64,000 nt of DNA from JALYLC01 sp035696365 (GCA_035696365.1 DASRQS010000131.1:18924-82923); one strand, 5' to 3'. Positions 24,497-32,810 are shown, counted from the stretch's first letter. Numbers and translations are program-made. The notes: a model not told the origin generated them from the sequence alone.

Positions 24497-26731
24497 TCAG
24501 GCCAGCGTGACGTCTACCGCCGCCGCGCCGGGCTCGATCGCCTCGGTCTCGCGGCGGTGCAGCAGCGTAGTGCGCACGATCAGCTTGGCGCGGGCGAAGT
24601 TGTCCAGCACGAGCGGCACGGGGCTGGCCCGGCCGCCGTTGGCGTAGCGCGCCGCGTTGCGGCCGATCTGCCGGTACGAGTCCGGACGCAGCAGCGGCGC
24701 CATGCCGAACAGCTCGAGGTTGTCGAGTGGCTGCAGATCGGCCCGGTGAATCACAGCCGTGCCCTTCGACTGCAGGCCGATGGCGATGCCCGAGCCGGCC
24801 AGTTGCGCGCCGTCGTGAGCGATGAAGGCGACGTCGGAGGTGCGCCCCACGCGGATGACCCGGTAGCGCACTCCCTCCTCCTCGATGCCGGCGCAGATCT
24901 GGCGGAGCACCTCCTCGTGCGGGATCCCGCCGATCGTCTCGCGCAGCGCCCGGCCGAAGGCCGGGCCCACGGCGACGACGACCTCGTCCGGCGCCCCGCC
25001 GCGCACCGAGGCGCCCAGCACGCGCAGAAGGCCAGGCCCGCCGGTCTCGTCGACGATGCCGACGCCCGCGGGGTCGAGCTCGTGCGGGAGCGCCTGCAGC
25101 AGCGCCCAGCGCTCCCCCTCCAGGCGGTAGCCCGTGCCCGGGCCGCGGTAGTCGTTGGGATCGTTGACGGCCGAGTGCACGGCCCCGGCCGCGTCGATCA
25201 CGGCGGAGGTCTGCAGGTAGTCGGCCGAGACCCGCTGGCGCTGCATGCCGACGACGCGCTCGGCCACCTCGGTGAAGCCGCGCCGGTCGAGCGCAAGGGC
25301 GACGTCGGCGGCCGTGATGCGCTCCGCCAGCACGCGATCGGCCGCCAGCACGTCCTCGGCGCGGTCGCGATCGGGCAGGTCGTGGCTCGAGTGAGCCGTG
25401 GTCGACGCCGCGACCTCCTCGTTGGTCACCGGCGGGAAGCCGAGCTCGTCGAAGACCGCCTGGATCGCGCGCGCGGCGCGCTCGCGGACGGCCAGCACGG
25501 CATCCTCGCCGGCCGGCTCGATGCCGGCGTCGACCTGCCAGTCGCGCTGCAGCGTCATCCACTCGTCGAGGTCGTCGGCGTCGTAGTTGCCGCCGCCGAA
25601 GGTGTTGTCGTGCCGCGGCATCACGCTGTAGCCGGACGTGACGAAGTCCGTGCCGGGAAGGAACTGGCCCATCAGCTTGGCGGCGCGCCGCGTGGGGGAG
25701 TGCGAGGCGATCGCGTCGTTGCCGGACGCGACCTCCAGATCGAGCCAGGCCGCGATCAGGTTCTCTGCCAGGATCGCCCGCGTGCCGCCGGGCAGGCTCA
25801 TCGTCAGGGCAACGCACGAGATGGCCCCGTTCTGCACTCCCTGGGACCCGCACGCGCGCACGAGGCTGAGACAGCGCGCCTCGAGCGCGAGCATCGAGCA
25901 GCCTTCGCTGTGGCCCATCAGAGCCTCCGAGCCGGTGCCCGAGGTGAAGCGAACCTTGACGCCGCGGCTGGCGTAGGCCGAGGCCAGGAACGCCTTCGAC
26001 CAGGGTGTGTCGTCACCGTCCTCGAAGGCCTTGTCGGTGCCGTACACCGAGAGCGTCTCGGCGTAGGTCACGAGGCCCTGGATCGCGAGGCGCAGGTTGA
26101 GCCGCTCCTCGACCGCGCACTGCGTCATCACGCCCGAGCGACCCGTCTGCGAGCCGACGAGCAGCGCGATCGCGTTGAGCGGGGCGTAGCGCGAGACGCC
26201 GACGGTCGTCTCGCATTCGGCGAAGCCGCGCAGGGCCGCCTCGGCCGCATCGGCGGCCAGCAGCGCCGGGTTCTCCTTGAGATTCGTCACGTGCGCCTGG
26301 TTGGCAGGCGCGCGCCGGGCGCGCAGCCGCTTGAGCGCGAACATCATCTCGACCGGGTCGAGCAAGCCGGCGACGCGCGCGAGCCTGGCCGGCGTGAGGC
26401 CGCGCGCGAGCCGCACGAGCTCGCTGCGCGGTACGTCGACGTCGACCAGCCGCCGGGCCAGCTCGGCGTCGGGGAGCGCCATCGCCTCGGGCGCGACCTC
26501 GAGGTCGATGCCGTGCGCGGCGATGAAGCGATCGAGGGCGTCGAAGTGCTCGCGCGGCTTGCCGTCGAGCTCGGCGACCACGCCGTCGGCGATCACGAGC
26601 GACGGCACCGGGTCGCCCGGGCCGTTCATCGCCACGAGGCCGAGCGATGGCTCCGGGCGGATCAGCGTCTCGCGCCGGAGCGGCGCCGCGGCGCGCACGC
26701 GGAAGCGCTCGCTGCGGTGCTCGTCGCTCAC
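24497..26731 (-). CDS. B12-dependent diol/glycerol dehydratase, fused large and medium subunits
   Basis: 744 residues. The first ~555 match the large subunit of propanediol/glycerol dehydratases (PduC): 'RSERFRVRAAAPLRRE' at the N-terminus, 'QTGRSGVMTQCAVEERLNLR' mid-domain and 'GYSVMPRHDNTFGGGNYDA' later. The last ~190 match the medium subunit (PduD): VGPAFGRALRETIGGIPHEE, 'SGIAIGLQSKGTAVIH' and 'SYRQIGRNAARYA'. The enzyme converts 1,2-diols or glycerol to aldehydes using adenosylcobalamin. In enterobacteria these are separate genes. GTG 26731 overlaps the small-subunit stop. I find no reactivase (PduGH type) in the window. Confidence 0.92.
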   Translation of the reverse strand: MSDEHRSERFRVRAAAPLRRETLIRPEPSLGLVAMNGPGDPVPSLVIADGVVAELDGKPREHFDALDRFIAAHGIDLEVAPEAMALPDAELARRLVDVDVPRSELVRLARGLTPARLARVAGLLDPVEMMFALKRLRARRAPANQAHVTNLKENPALLAADAAEAALRGFAECETTVGVSRYAPLNAIALLVGSQTGRSGVMTQCAVEERLNLRLAIQGLVTYAETLSVYGTDKAFEDGDDTPWSKAFLASAYASRGVKVRFTSGTGSEALMGHSEGCSMLALEARCLSLVRACGSQGVQNGAISCVALTMSLPGGTRAILAENLIAAWLDLEVASGNDAIASHSPTRRAAKLMGQFLPGTDFVTSGYSVMPRHDNTFGGGNYDADDLDEWMTLQRDWQVDAGIEPAGEDAVLAVRERAARAIQAVFDELGFPPVTNEEVAASTTAHSSHDLPDRDRAEDVLAADRVLAERITAADVALALDRRGFTEVAERVVGMQRQRVSADYLQTSAVIDAAGAVHSAVNDPNDYRGPGTGYRLEGERWALLQALPHELDPAGVGIVDETGGPGLLRVLGASVRGGAPDEVVVAVGPAFGRALRETIGGIPHEEVLRQICAGIEEEGVRYRVIRVGRTSDVAFIAHDGAQLAGSGIAIGLQSKGTAVIHRADLQPLDNLELFGMAPLLRPDSYRQIGRNAARYANGGRASPVPLVLDNFARAKLIVRTTLLHRRETEAIEPGAAAVDVTLA

Positions 26732-27147
26732 CCGGGAGCCCTCAGCAGGCCGCGCTCGGCCATCACGGTCGCTGCCTCGCGGACGAAGGCAGCGCAGCGC
26801 GGTGCGGCGACGTCGCCGAGGTGCTGCGCCAGCACGTCCAGCTCGGCGGCCGTGGCGCGGCGTGGCCTCAGCGCGGTATAGACGGCGAGCACCTCGTCGT
26901 CGGGGAGCGCGGCGAGCTCGGCCGCGCGCTCGAGGTTCTCGGCCAGCTGCTCCCGGCCGGCGGCGCGCGCGATCGCCGCCTGCCGGAGCAGCGTCTCGGG
27001 CGTTGCGCGCAGCTCGTCGGGCGACACGCGGCCGGAGCGCAGGCCGTCGAGGGTGACCTCCGCAAGCGGCGTGCCAGCAGGCGTCGTGACGAGCTCGGGG
27101 CGCCGCTCGCCGAGCGGATAGTCGAGCAGCGGATCCACCTGGCTCAT
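26728..27147 (-). CDS. diol/glycerol dehydratase small subunit
   Basis: A 139-residue PduE/DhaB3-like subunit: 'YPLGERRPELVTTPAGTPL', then 'PETLLRQAAIARAAGREQLA', 'YTALRPRRAT' and 'CAAFVREAA' near the end. Here the small subunit comes first and overlaps the fused large-medium gene (GTGA), the reverse of the pduCDE order. TACGGT (27159-27154) lies 6 bases before ATG 27147, indicating a leaderless message. Confidence 0.92.
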   Translation of the reverse strand: MSQVDPLLDYPLGERRPELVTTPAGTPLAEVTLDGLRSGRVSPDELRATPETLLRQAAIARAAGREQLAENLERAAELAALPDDEVLAVYTALRPRRATAAELDVLAQHLGDVAAPRCAAFVREAATVMAERGLLRAPG

Positions 27148-27223
27148 GCCGTGACCGTAGCGAAGCGCACGAGCGGGGAGCAACAGCGCGGAGGCACGCG
27201 GGCGGCTGCTATACACGCTGCCA
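27148..27223. promoter_or_regulatory. divergent promoter region, diol dehydratase / SDR-FAH
   Basis: Leftward TACGGT (27159-27154) lies 6 bases from ATG 27147; rightward TATACA (27210-27215) lies 8 bases from ATG 27224. No TTCCG-type palindrome is seen here. Confidence 0.4.
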
Positions 27224-27967
27224 ATGACAAACATGGACTTCGAGGGGCGCATCGCCCTCATCACGGGCGGGGCAAGCGGCATCGGTGCGGCGAGCGCACG
27301 CCGCATCCAGGCGGGCGGGGGTCGCGTCGCGATCCTCGATCTCGACCCCGCGCGCGTGCAGCACACCGCGACGGAGCTGGGCGGTGCGCTCGGCATCGCC
27401 GGCGACGTCACGAGCTCGACCGAGCTCGACGCGGCCGTGGCGCGTGTCGAGAGCGAGCTGGGCGGCCTCGACGTGCTCGTCTGCTCGGCTGGTATCTCGG
27501 GAGCCTCGCTGCGCACCGTCGACGTGTCAGATGCGGAGTGGGAGCGGGTGCTGGCGGTCAACACCAACGGCGTCTTCTATGCCAACCGCGCGGCTCTGCC
27601 CGGGATGGTCTCGCGCGGCTATGGCCGCATCGTCAACCTGGCCTCGGTCGCTGGCAAGGAGGGCAACCCCATGGCGGCCGCCTATTCGGCCGCCAAGGCC
27701 GCGGTCATCGGCCTCACGAAGGCGATCGGCAAGGACGTCGCGACGACGGGCGTGCTCGTCAACTGCGTCACGCCCTCGCCGGTGGAGACGCCGATGCTCG
27801 GCGACATCAGCCAGGAGCACATCGACTACATGCTCGCGCGCGTGCCGATGGGCCGACTGGCCCGAGCGGACGAGGTCGCCGAGCTGATCGCGTATCTGGC
27901 CAGCGACCGCATGACCTTCTCCACGGGCGCCGCGTTCGACCACTCGGGCGGCAGGCTCACGTACTGA
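27224..27967 (+). CDS. SDR family oxidoreductase
   Basis: A 247-residue classical SDR: TGGASGIG (~14-21), CSAG (~89), Ser in NLASVAGKEG and YSAAKAAV with the catalytic Tyr-Lys. The C-terminus 'SGGRLTY' ends the usual substrate loop. It overlaps the FAH hydrolase (TGATG). That pairing recalls sugar-acid routes in which an SDR oxidises a 2-keto-3-deoxy acid and a FAH-family enzyme cleaves or dehydrates it. Substrate unproven. Confidence 0.85.
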   Translation: MTNMDFEGRIALITGGASGIGAASARRIQAGGGRVAILDLDPARVQHTATELGGALGIAGDVTSSTELDAAVARVESELGGLDVLVCSAGISGASLRTVDVSDAEWERVLAVNTNGVFYANRAALPGMVSRGYGRIVNLASVAGKEGNPMAAAYSAAKAAVIGLTKAIGKDVATTGVLVNCVTPSPVETPMLGDISQEHIDYMLARVPMGRLARADEVAELIAYLASDRMTFSTGAAFDHSGGRLTY

Positions 27968-28845
27968 TGGGCGCGTTCGTCCCACGCGGCTGGCGGCTCG
28001 TGCGACTCGGCGGAGCTGCGGGCACCCGTCTCGGTGCGGTCGGCCCTGCTGCGCCGGCCATCGTGCGCGAGCTGCGAGAGCTCGACCCGCTCGCCGCTCT
28101 CCGACGAGGCCTCGCGCGCTGTGCTGCAAAGGCCGTGGCCGAGTACGTGGCCGACGATCCCGCCACGCTTGCCCCGCTGCCGCTGCTCCTGCCGCTACTC
28201 CCCGGCGAGATCTGGGCCGCGGGCGTGACGTACGAGCGCAGCCGCCACGCGCGCATCGAGGAGAGCGAATCGTCCGCCGACGTCTACGCGCGCGTCTACG
28301 ACGCCGAGCGCCCGGAGCTGTTCCTGAAGGACGCCGCCTGCCGCCGCACGGTCGGCCCGGGCGAGCCCGTCGCCGTGCGCAGCGAGTCGCGCTGGACGGT
28401 GCCCGAGCCCGAGCTGGGCCTCGTGCTCGACAGCGACGGCTCCATCCTGGCCGTGACCGCCGGGAACGACCTCACGGCGCGCGACATCGAGGCCGAGAAC
28501 CCGCTCTACCTGCCGCAGGCGAAGCTCTTCACGGCCTGCTGCTCCCTCGGCCCCGCGGTGCTGGTGCCCGACGATCCCAGCGCGCCCTACGCGATCTCCG
28601 TGCGCATCTGGAACGCCGAGGGCGCCCTCGTCAACGAGGACGCGACGAGCACGGCGTCGATGCACCGCAGCGTCGAGGAACTGGCCTCCTGGTGCGTGCG
28701 CGAGAACCCCGTGCCGGCCGGCTCCGTGCTGCTCACCGGCACCGGCGTGGTGCCGCCCGACGACGTCGCCCTCGCGCCCGGCTACCGCGTCGAGGTCGAG
28801 GTCGAGGGCATCGGCGTGCTCGCGAACCCCGTGCGCGCGGCGTAG
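27967..28845 (+). CDS. fumarylacetoacetate hydrolase (FAH) family protein
   Basis: A 292-residue FAH-fold enzyme. Metal-binding acids are in VPEPELGLVLD (~142-152) and an Asp in GNDLTARDIE. 'ENPLYLPQAKLF' and 'GSVLLTGTGVVPP' are conserved. Members hydrolyse or decarboxylate 2,4-diketo acids or dehydrate 2-keto-3-deoxy sugar acids. 'ERSRHARIEES' and its 292-residue length suggest the sugar-acid (AraD1-like) group. Translationally coupled to the preceding SDR. Three REP-like repeats follow 15 bases after the stop. Confidence 0.82.
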   Translation: MGAFVPRGWRLVRLGGAAGTRLGAVGPAAPAIVRELRELDPLAALRRGLARCAAKAVAEYVADDPATLAPLPLLLPLLPGEIWAAGVTYERSRHARIEESESSADVYARVYDAERPELFLKDAACRRTVGPGEPVAVRSESRWTVPEPELGLVLDSDGSILAVTAGNDLTARDIEAENPLYLPQAKLFTACCSLGPAVLVPDDPSAPYAISVRIWNAEGALVNEDATSTASMHRSVEELASWCVRENPVPAGSVLLTGTGVVPPDDVALAPGYRVEVEVEGIGVLANPVRAA

Positions 28846-28860
28846 AGCCGAGAGCCGAAG

Positions 28861-28990
28861 CGGGACACTCGGGGTCAGACCCCGAGTGTCCCGCGGGACA
28901 TCAAGGGTCAGACCCCCAGTGTCCCGCTTCGCGGCGTCAGCCGGACGCTCAGCCCGGCGGGACATCAAGGGTCAGACCCCGAGTGTCCCG
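28861..28990. repeat. cluster of three 33-bp REP-like palindromes (copies 3a-3c)
   Basis: Three units at 28861-28893, 28894-28926 and 28958-28990 all run from CGGGACA to TGTCCCG around (G)GGGTCAGACCCC. The first is a near-perfect palindrome; the others have one arm reading ATCAAGGG. Units a and b abut. The segment between b and c is repeated after c as part of a ~64-bp tandem duplication that includes the end of the ridA-like gene. The cluster separates the convergent FAH and RidA genes. Confidence 0.85.
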
Positions 28991-29013
28991 CTTCGGGGGC
29001 GTCAGCCGGACGC

Positions 29014-29403
29014 TCAGCCCGACGGCAGCACGGCGACGGCTTCGATCTCGACCTTCATGCCCGGCACCGGGAGCTCCTTGACACCGACGAGCGTGCTGGC
29101 AGGGCGTGCGTCTCCGAAGAAGGCCTGGCGCAGCGGGTTGATCAGCGGTCGGTCGTCGACGTCCGTGAGGTAGACGTTGACCTTGACGACGTCCTGCGGC
29201 GTGCAGCCCGCGGCCGCGAGGATGGCGCCGAGATTCTTCAGCACCTGTGCGCACTGGGCAACCGTGTCGTCGCCGCCGACCAGGTCGCCGTTCTCATCGG
29301 TGGCGGGACAGCCGGAGACGAACAGCAGGCCGTTCGCCTCCACGGCGTCGCAGTAGTGGCTGATCGGCTCGGCCACGCCGGGCGCTCGGATCTCGCGACG
29401 CAT
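29014..29403 (-). CDS. RidA family (YjgF/YER057c/UK114) enamine/imine deaminase
   Basis: A 129-residue RidA-family protein. The conserved Arg that holds the substrate carboxylate is in ARPASTLVGV (~residue 101), and the Glu near the end is in GMKVEIEAVAV. It hydrolyses reactive enamines/imines, or acts in catabolism of aminocarbonyl compounds. AAGGAG lies 8 bases before the ATG. It is the last gene of a (-) operon starting at 32706. The final codons lie within a short tandem duplication. Confidence 0.9.
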   Translation of the reverse strand: MRREIRAPGVAEPISHYCDAVEANGLLFVSGCPATDENGDLVGGDDTVAQCAQVLKNLGAILAAAGCTPQDVVKVNVYLTDVDDRPLINPLRQAFFGDARPASTLVGVKELPVPGMKVEIEAVAVLPSG

Positions 29404-29424
29404 GCAACGGCTCCTTCGCGTGCT

Positions 29425-30516
29425 TCAGGGGGTGACGATGACGCGGCCGGGCTCTCCGGCCAGTGCGGCCTGGATCGCCTCCTCGGCACGCTCGAGGGGG
29501 AACGACGGCCCGACCAGCGGCGTCAGCAGGACGCGGCCCGCGGCGACGTCGGCGAGCAGGGACGGCAGCGCCTCGGAGGGATCGCCGGATCCGTAGACGG
29601 TTCCGGTCAGCAGCTTTTCGCGATTCGTGAACTCCGCCGGATCGAGGTCGAGGCGCGCGCCCGTGGGCGGCATGCCCACGAGCGTTGCGCGGCCGCCGGG
29701 CCGCACGCTCGCCAGCGCCAGCGCCGCCGTGGCGGGAGACCCGACGGCCTCCAGAGCGCAATCGGCGCCGTCGGGGGCAAGGGCGGCCAGCAGCTCCGTC
29801 AGGTCTCCCGGATCGCAGTCGTGGGTCGCGCCGACCGCGCGTGCGAGCGAGCGGCGCGCGGGCAGCGGATCGACGGCGACGATCGCCGACGCCCCGCGCA
29901 GCCGCGCGCCCTGGACACAGAACTGCCCGACCCCTCCGGCTCCGATCACGATCACAACGTCGCTCGGGGTGACCTCGCGCGCGGCACCGATCCCCGTCAG
30001 CGCGGCGCAACCGAGCAGCGCCGCCTCGGCCGCGGGCAACTCGTGCGTGAGCTTGAGCACGCCACTCGCCGGCATCACGACGCGCTCGGCGAGGGCGCCC
30101 ACCGCGGTCATGCGGTAGACCGTCTCGCCCTCGAACGAGAGCCGCGTCGTACCGTCGGGCAGCGTGCCTGCGCCGATCCCCGCGCGCAGTGGCAGGCAGG
30201 CCGAGGTGCGCCCAGCGAGGCACGGGCCGCACTCGCCGCAGGCGGGCGCCCAGGAGAGGACGACGGGATCGCCGACCGCGAGCCCGCAGACGTCCGAGCC
30301 GACCGCCTCGACCACGCCGGCTCCCTCGTGACCGAGCACCATCGGCCGCGGCCGCACCCACTCGCCCCTGACGACGTGCAGGTCGGAGCCGCAGATGCCG
30401 ACGGCGTCGATGCGCACGAGCGCGTCGCCCGGCCCGGGCCCCTCGAGGTCGATCTCCCGCACGACGAGCGGGGCGCCCGGCGCCTGGAAGAGCGCCGCGC
30501 GCACCCGCGTCGTCAT
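29425..30516 (-). CDS. zinc-dependent alcohol dehydrogenase (MDR family)
   Basis: A 363-residue medium-chain dehydrogenase. Catalytic zinc ligands are in GICGSDLH (~39-46) and GHEGAGVV (~61-68). The structural zinc site is CGECGPCLAGRTSAC (~91-105). The Rossmann motif is GAGGVGQ (~180). ATG 30516 is preferred; a GTG four codons upstream is possible. It lies 60 bases after the isochorismatase-like gene and 21 before ridA, so it probably belongs to the same operon. Confidence 0.88.
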   Translation of the reverse strand: MTTRVRAALFQAPGAPLVVREIDLEGPGPGDALVRIDAVGICGSDLHVVRGEWVRPRPMVLGHEGAGVVEAVGSDVCGLAVGDPVVLSWAPACGECGPCLAGRTSACLPLRAGIGAGTLPDGTTRLSFEGETVYRMTAVGALAERVVMPASGVLKLTHELPAAEAALLGCAALTGIGAAREVTPSDVVIVIGAGGVGQFCVQGARLRGASAIVAVDPLPARRSLARAVGATHDCDPGDLTELLAALAPDGADCALEAVGSPATAALALASVRPGGRATLVGMPPTGARLDLDPAEFTNREKLLTGTVYGSGDPSEALPSLLADVAAGRVLLTPLVGPSFPLERAEEAIQAALAGEPGRVIVTP

Positions 30517-30576
30517 CGAAGGTCTCACAGGATGAGCGCGGTGTTCGGAGGTCTCGAATCGCCTGCGGTCTGAAGG

Positions 30577-31188
30577 TCAGAGCTTCGCCGCGATCTCCGC
30601 GGAGGGCGCGATCTCGCAGATCCACGTGAGGGCGTAGCCGATGGCGGCGTTGTGCCACTCGTCGCTGATCGAGGAGGTGCCATCGTTGGCCACGATCACG
30701 CGGTAGCCCATGTCCGTGGCCTGCCGCGCCGTGCTCTCGACCGAGAAGTTCGTCCACGCTCCGGTGAGGATGAGCGTGTCGATCGCCATCGCGCGGAGGA
30801 CGATGTCCGTCTCGGTACCGGCGAACGCGCTCGCGCGCTCCTTCTCGATCACGAGGTCGCCGTCCTTGGGCTCGAGCCCGGGCATGACCTCCATGCCACG
30901 CGTGCCGGCGTCGAAGCCCTCGCCCTCGTAGAGGCCGCGGAACATCGGGCTCATGCCGCCCTCGGGCCGCGCGCCCTTGGCCTTGCGGTGGTGGATGTGC
31001 AGCACGGGCGTGCCGCCCTTGCGCGCGGCGGAGAGCAGGGTCTTGATGTTCTCGACCACGTTCTGCTTGGCGGCGTGCTCGGGCGCGCCGGAATCCTTCG
31101 AGGCGCCGTCGTCGGCGACGACGTCGCGGTGCATGTCGAGCACCATCAAGACGGTGCGCTTGGGATCGATTGCTCCGAGCTCTGGCAT
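30577..31188 (-). CDS. isochorismatase-like hydrolase lacking the catalytic Cys
   Basis: A 203-residue isochorismatase-fold protein. Two of the three catalytic residues of cysteine hydrolases are present: Asp18 (VLDMHRD) and Lys116 (EKERASAF). The nucleophile position in 'TGAWTNFSVESTA' is Ser149 instead of Cys; the codon is TCG. It may therefore be a non-thiol hydrolase of the EntB type, a Ser-using variant, or inactive. GAGGAG sits 6 bases before ATG 31188. It lies between a lactonase and an alcohol dehydrogenase in a catabolic operon. Confidence 0.83.
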   Translation of the reverse strand: MPELGAIDPKRTVLMVLDMHRDVVADDGASKDSGAPEHAAKQNVVENIKTLLSAARKGGTPVLHIHHRKAKGARPEGGMSPMFRGLYEGEGFDAGTRGMEVMPGLEPKDGDLVIEKERASAFAGTETDIVLRAMAIDTLILTGAWTNFSVESTARQATDMGYRVIVANDGTSSISDEWHNAAIGYALTWICEIAPSAEIAAKL

Positions 31189-31198
31189 CTGTCACTCC

Positions 31199-32104
31199 TC
31201 AATTCATGCTGGGCGTGCGATGCCCGGCGACGGTCGTTCGCAGCGTGTGCACCGTGGAGGAGGTGCAGATGAAGAGCGTCTGCCAGTCCTCGCCGCCCCA
31301 GGCCTGGTTGCCGACGTTCTCAGCCGTGAGGATCCGGCCGAGCAACTGGCCGTCGCCGGTGACGACATGCAGGCCGCCGGGCCCGGAGACCCAGAGGTTG
31401 CCGGCTTCGTCGAGCTTCTGCCCGTCCGGGATGCCGGTCTCGAGGCTGAAGCCCTCCATCTGGTAGATCACGTCGCCGCCGGTCAGCGAGCCGTCGGACG
31501 AGACCGAGAAGCGGCGGATGTGCCCGCCGTCGGTGTCGTTGATCCAGAGCGTCTTCTCGTCGGACGAGAAGCACAGCCCGTTGGGCTTCTGGAAGTCGTC
31601 GGCCAGCAACTGCAGCTCGCCGTCGGGCGTCAGGCGGTAGACGCCGCAGAAGTCGAGCTCCTGCTCGCGCTCGACCCCGAAGCCGGGCCAGCGGCCGTAG
31701 GGCGGATCGGTGAACACGATCGCGCCGTCGGAGCTGACGACCACGTCGTTCGGGCTGTTCAGCTCCTTGCCCTGCCAGTGCGAGGCCAGCACCGTGCGCG
31801 AGCCGTCGGGCTCCACGCGGATCAGGCTGCTCGTCGTGTGCTCGCAGATCAGCAGCCGGCCCTCGAGATCCCAGCTCAGGCCGTTGCCCTTGTTCGACGG
31901 GTGGGCGACGACATCGACGCCGCCCGACGCAGACCAGCGGCGGCGCGTGTCGCCGGGCATGTCCGAGAAGAGCAGCGAACCGCCGTCGCGGTTCGTCCAG
32001 AGGGGGCCCTCGGTGAAGGTGAACCCCGAGCCGATGCACTCGAGTTCTGCGTCCGCCCCGACCAGGTCGAGGAATCCCGGCGCGTTGACTTCGACGACGC
32101 TCAT
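31199..32104 (-). CDS. SMP-30/gluconolactonase family beta-propeller hydrolase
   Basis: A 301-residue six-bladed propeller of the SMP-30 type: 'TEGPLWTNRDGGSLLFSDMP' near residue 30, 'SPNDVVVSSDGAIVFTDPPYG' near 115, 'PNGLCFSSDEKTLWINDT' near 170 and 'GIPDGQKLDEAGNLWVSG' near 225 carry the metal-binding Glu, Asn and Asp. Such enzymes hydrolyse sugar or other lactones. AGGAGG precedes the ATG by about 10 bases. Ten bases separate it from the isochorismatase-like gene. Confidence 0.88.
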   Translation of the reverse strand: MSVVEVNAPGFLDLVGADAELECIGSGFTFTEGPLWTNRDGGSLLFSDMPGDTRRRWSASGGVDVVAHPSNKGNGLSWDLEGRLLICEHTTSSLIRVEPDGSRTVLASHWQGKELNSPNDVVVSSDGAIVFTDPPYGRWPGFGVEREQELDFCGVYRLTPDGELQLLADDFQKPNGLCFSSDEKTLWINDTDGGHIRRFSVSSDGSLTGGDVIYQMEGFSLETGIPDGQKLDEAGNLWVSGPGGLHVVTGDGQLLGRILTAENVGNQAWGGEDWQTLFICTSSTVHTLRTTVAGHRTPSMN

Positions 32105-32130
32105 GTGCGCGTTTCCCTCCTGGGGGATTG

Positions 32131-32313
32131 CTAGGCGGTCTTGCCGGCGACGCCCCACCGGCTCGGCTTGATCTCTTCCAGGATCACGGTGACATGCTCG
32201 CGCATACCCTCGCCGAACGTGTCGACCAGCACCTGGGTCATGCCCTCGATCAGCTTCGGCTCGGTCTCGGCGTTGAGACGGCCCTCGTAGACCTTCACGT
32301 TGATGATGGGCAT
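32131..32313 (-). CDS. 4-oxalocrotonate tautomerase family protein
   Basis: 60 residues, starting Met-Pro so that Pro1 becomes the catalytic base after Met removal. 'MPIINVKVYEGRLNAET' and the C-terminal 'VTVILEEIKPSRWGVAGK' fit the small tautomerases that isomerise unsaturated 2-oxo acids in meta-cleavage pathways. GGAGG precedes the start by 8 bases. Second gene of the (-) operon. Confidence 0.9.
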   Translation of the reverse strand: MPIINVKVYEGRLNAETEPKLIEGMTQVLVDTFGEGMREHVTVILEEIKPSRWGVAGKTA

Positions 32314-32352
32314 CGCGCTCCTCCAGTCGCTATGGCGTTGGTGGGCCGGAAT

Positions 32353-32706
32353 CTACTGCGCGGCTTCGGCCAGTGCGCGGAAGTCCTCACGGATCGGCGC
32401 GAAGACGTCGAGGACCACGGCACCCTCGGGACCCGCGTAGGCGCCGTGCCGGACGCCCGAGGGGATGTGCATCGCATCCATGGCATGGCAGGGACGCTTG
32501 TCACCCTCGATCAGCATCACGATCTCGCCGCTGATGACGATGCCCATCTGCTCGTGCGGATGCGAGTGCTCGGGGACGACGGCGCCCGGCTCGAGCTCGA
32601 CCAGGTTGAGCATGGTGGCGTCGCCGAAAAGCGCGCGCGCCTGCACTCCTGCTGCGAGTGCGAAGGGGCTGACGGAGTCCAAACCCAAGATGCGCGCTGC
32701 GGGCAC
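32353..32706 (-). CDS. cupin-domain protein
   Basis: A 117-residue single cupin with metal motif 1 'PEHSHPHEQMGIVISGE' and motif 2 'IPSGVRHGAYA'. It leads the (-) operon of tautomerase, lactonase, isochorismatase-like protein, dehydrogenase and RidA. GTG 32706 is preferred because CATACT (32718-32713) ends 6 bases upstream. Function unknown; often a small-molecule isomerase or dioxygenase. Confidence 0.75.
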   Translation of the reverse strand: MPAARILGLDSVSPFALAAGVQARALFGDATMLNLVELEPGAVVPEHSHPHEQMGIVISGEIVMLIEGDKRPCHAMDAMHIPSGVRHGAYAGPEGAVVLDVFAPIREDFRALAEAAQ

Positions 32707-32810
32707 GGCGGGAGTATGTCGCCTCGGCCCATACGGCGTCCAGCGTGCTGTTCCGCGCAGCGGAACGCGTTTGCGTGCCGGGGGAGGCTTGCTGTAGCGT
32801 CTGCGCCCCA
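32707..32810. promoter_or_regulatory. divergent control region with a perfect GTTCCGC-GCA-GCGGAAC operator
   Basis: A perfect 7-3-7 inverted repeat at 32750-32766 sits between the leftward cupin operon and the rightward ABC transporter. Rightward -35 TTGCGT (32771-32776), an 18-base spacer and -10 TAGCGT (32795-32800) precede ATG 32811 by 10 bases; the operator abuts the -35. Leftward -10 CATACT is at 32718-32713. The palindrome has the size and symmetry of an IclR- or GntR-type site. Confidence 0.6.

Noticed and set aside
28861..28990. Possible short CRISPR array (three 33-bp repeats)
   Set aside because: Units are palindromic across their full length, two abut without a spacer, no cas gene is present, and the same core recurs singly elsewhere.
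30577..31188. EntB-type isochorismatase for siderophore synthesis
   Set aside because: No carrier domain and no siderophore genes nearby; the operon is catabolic.
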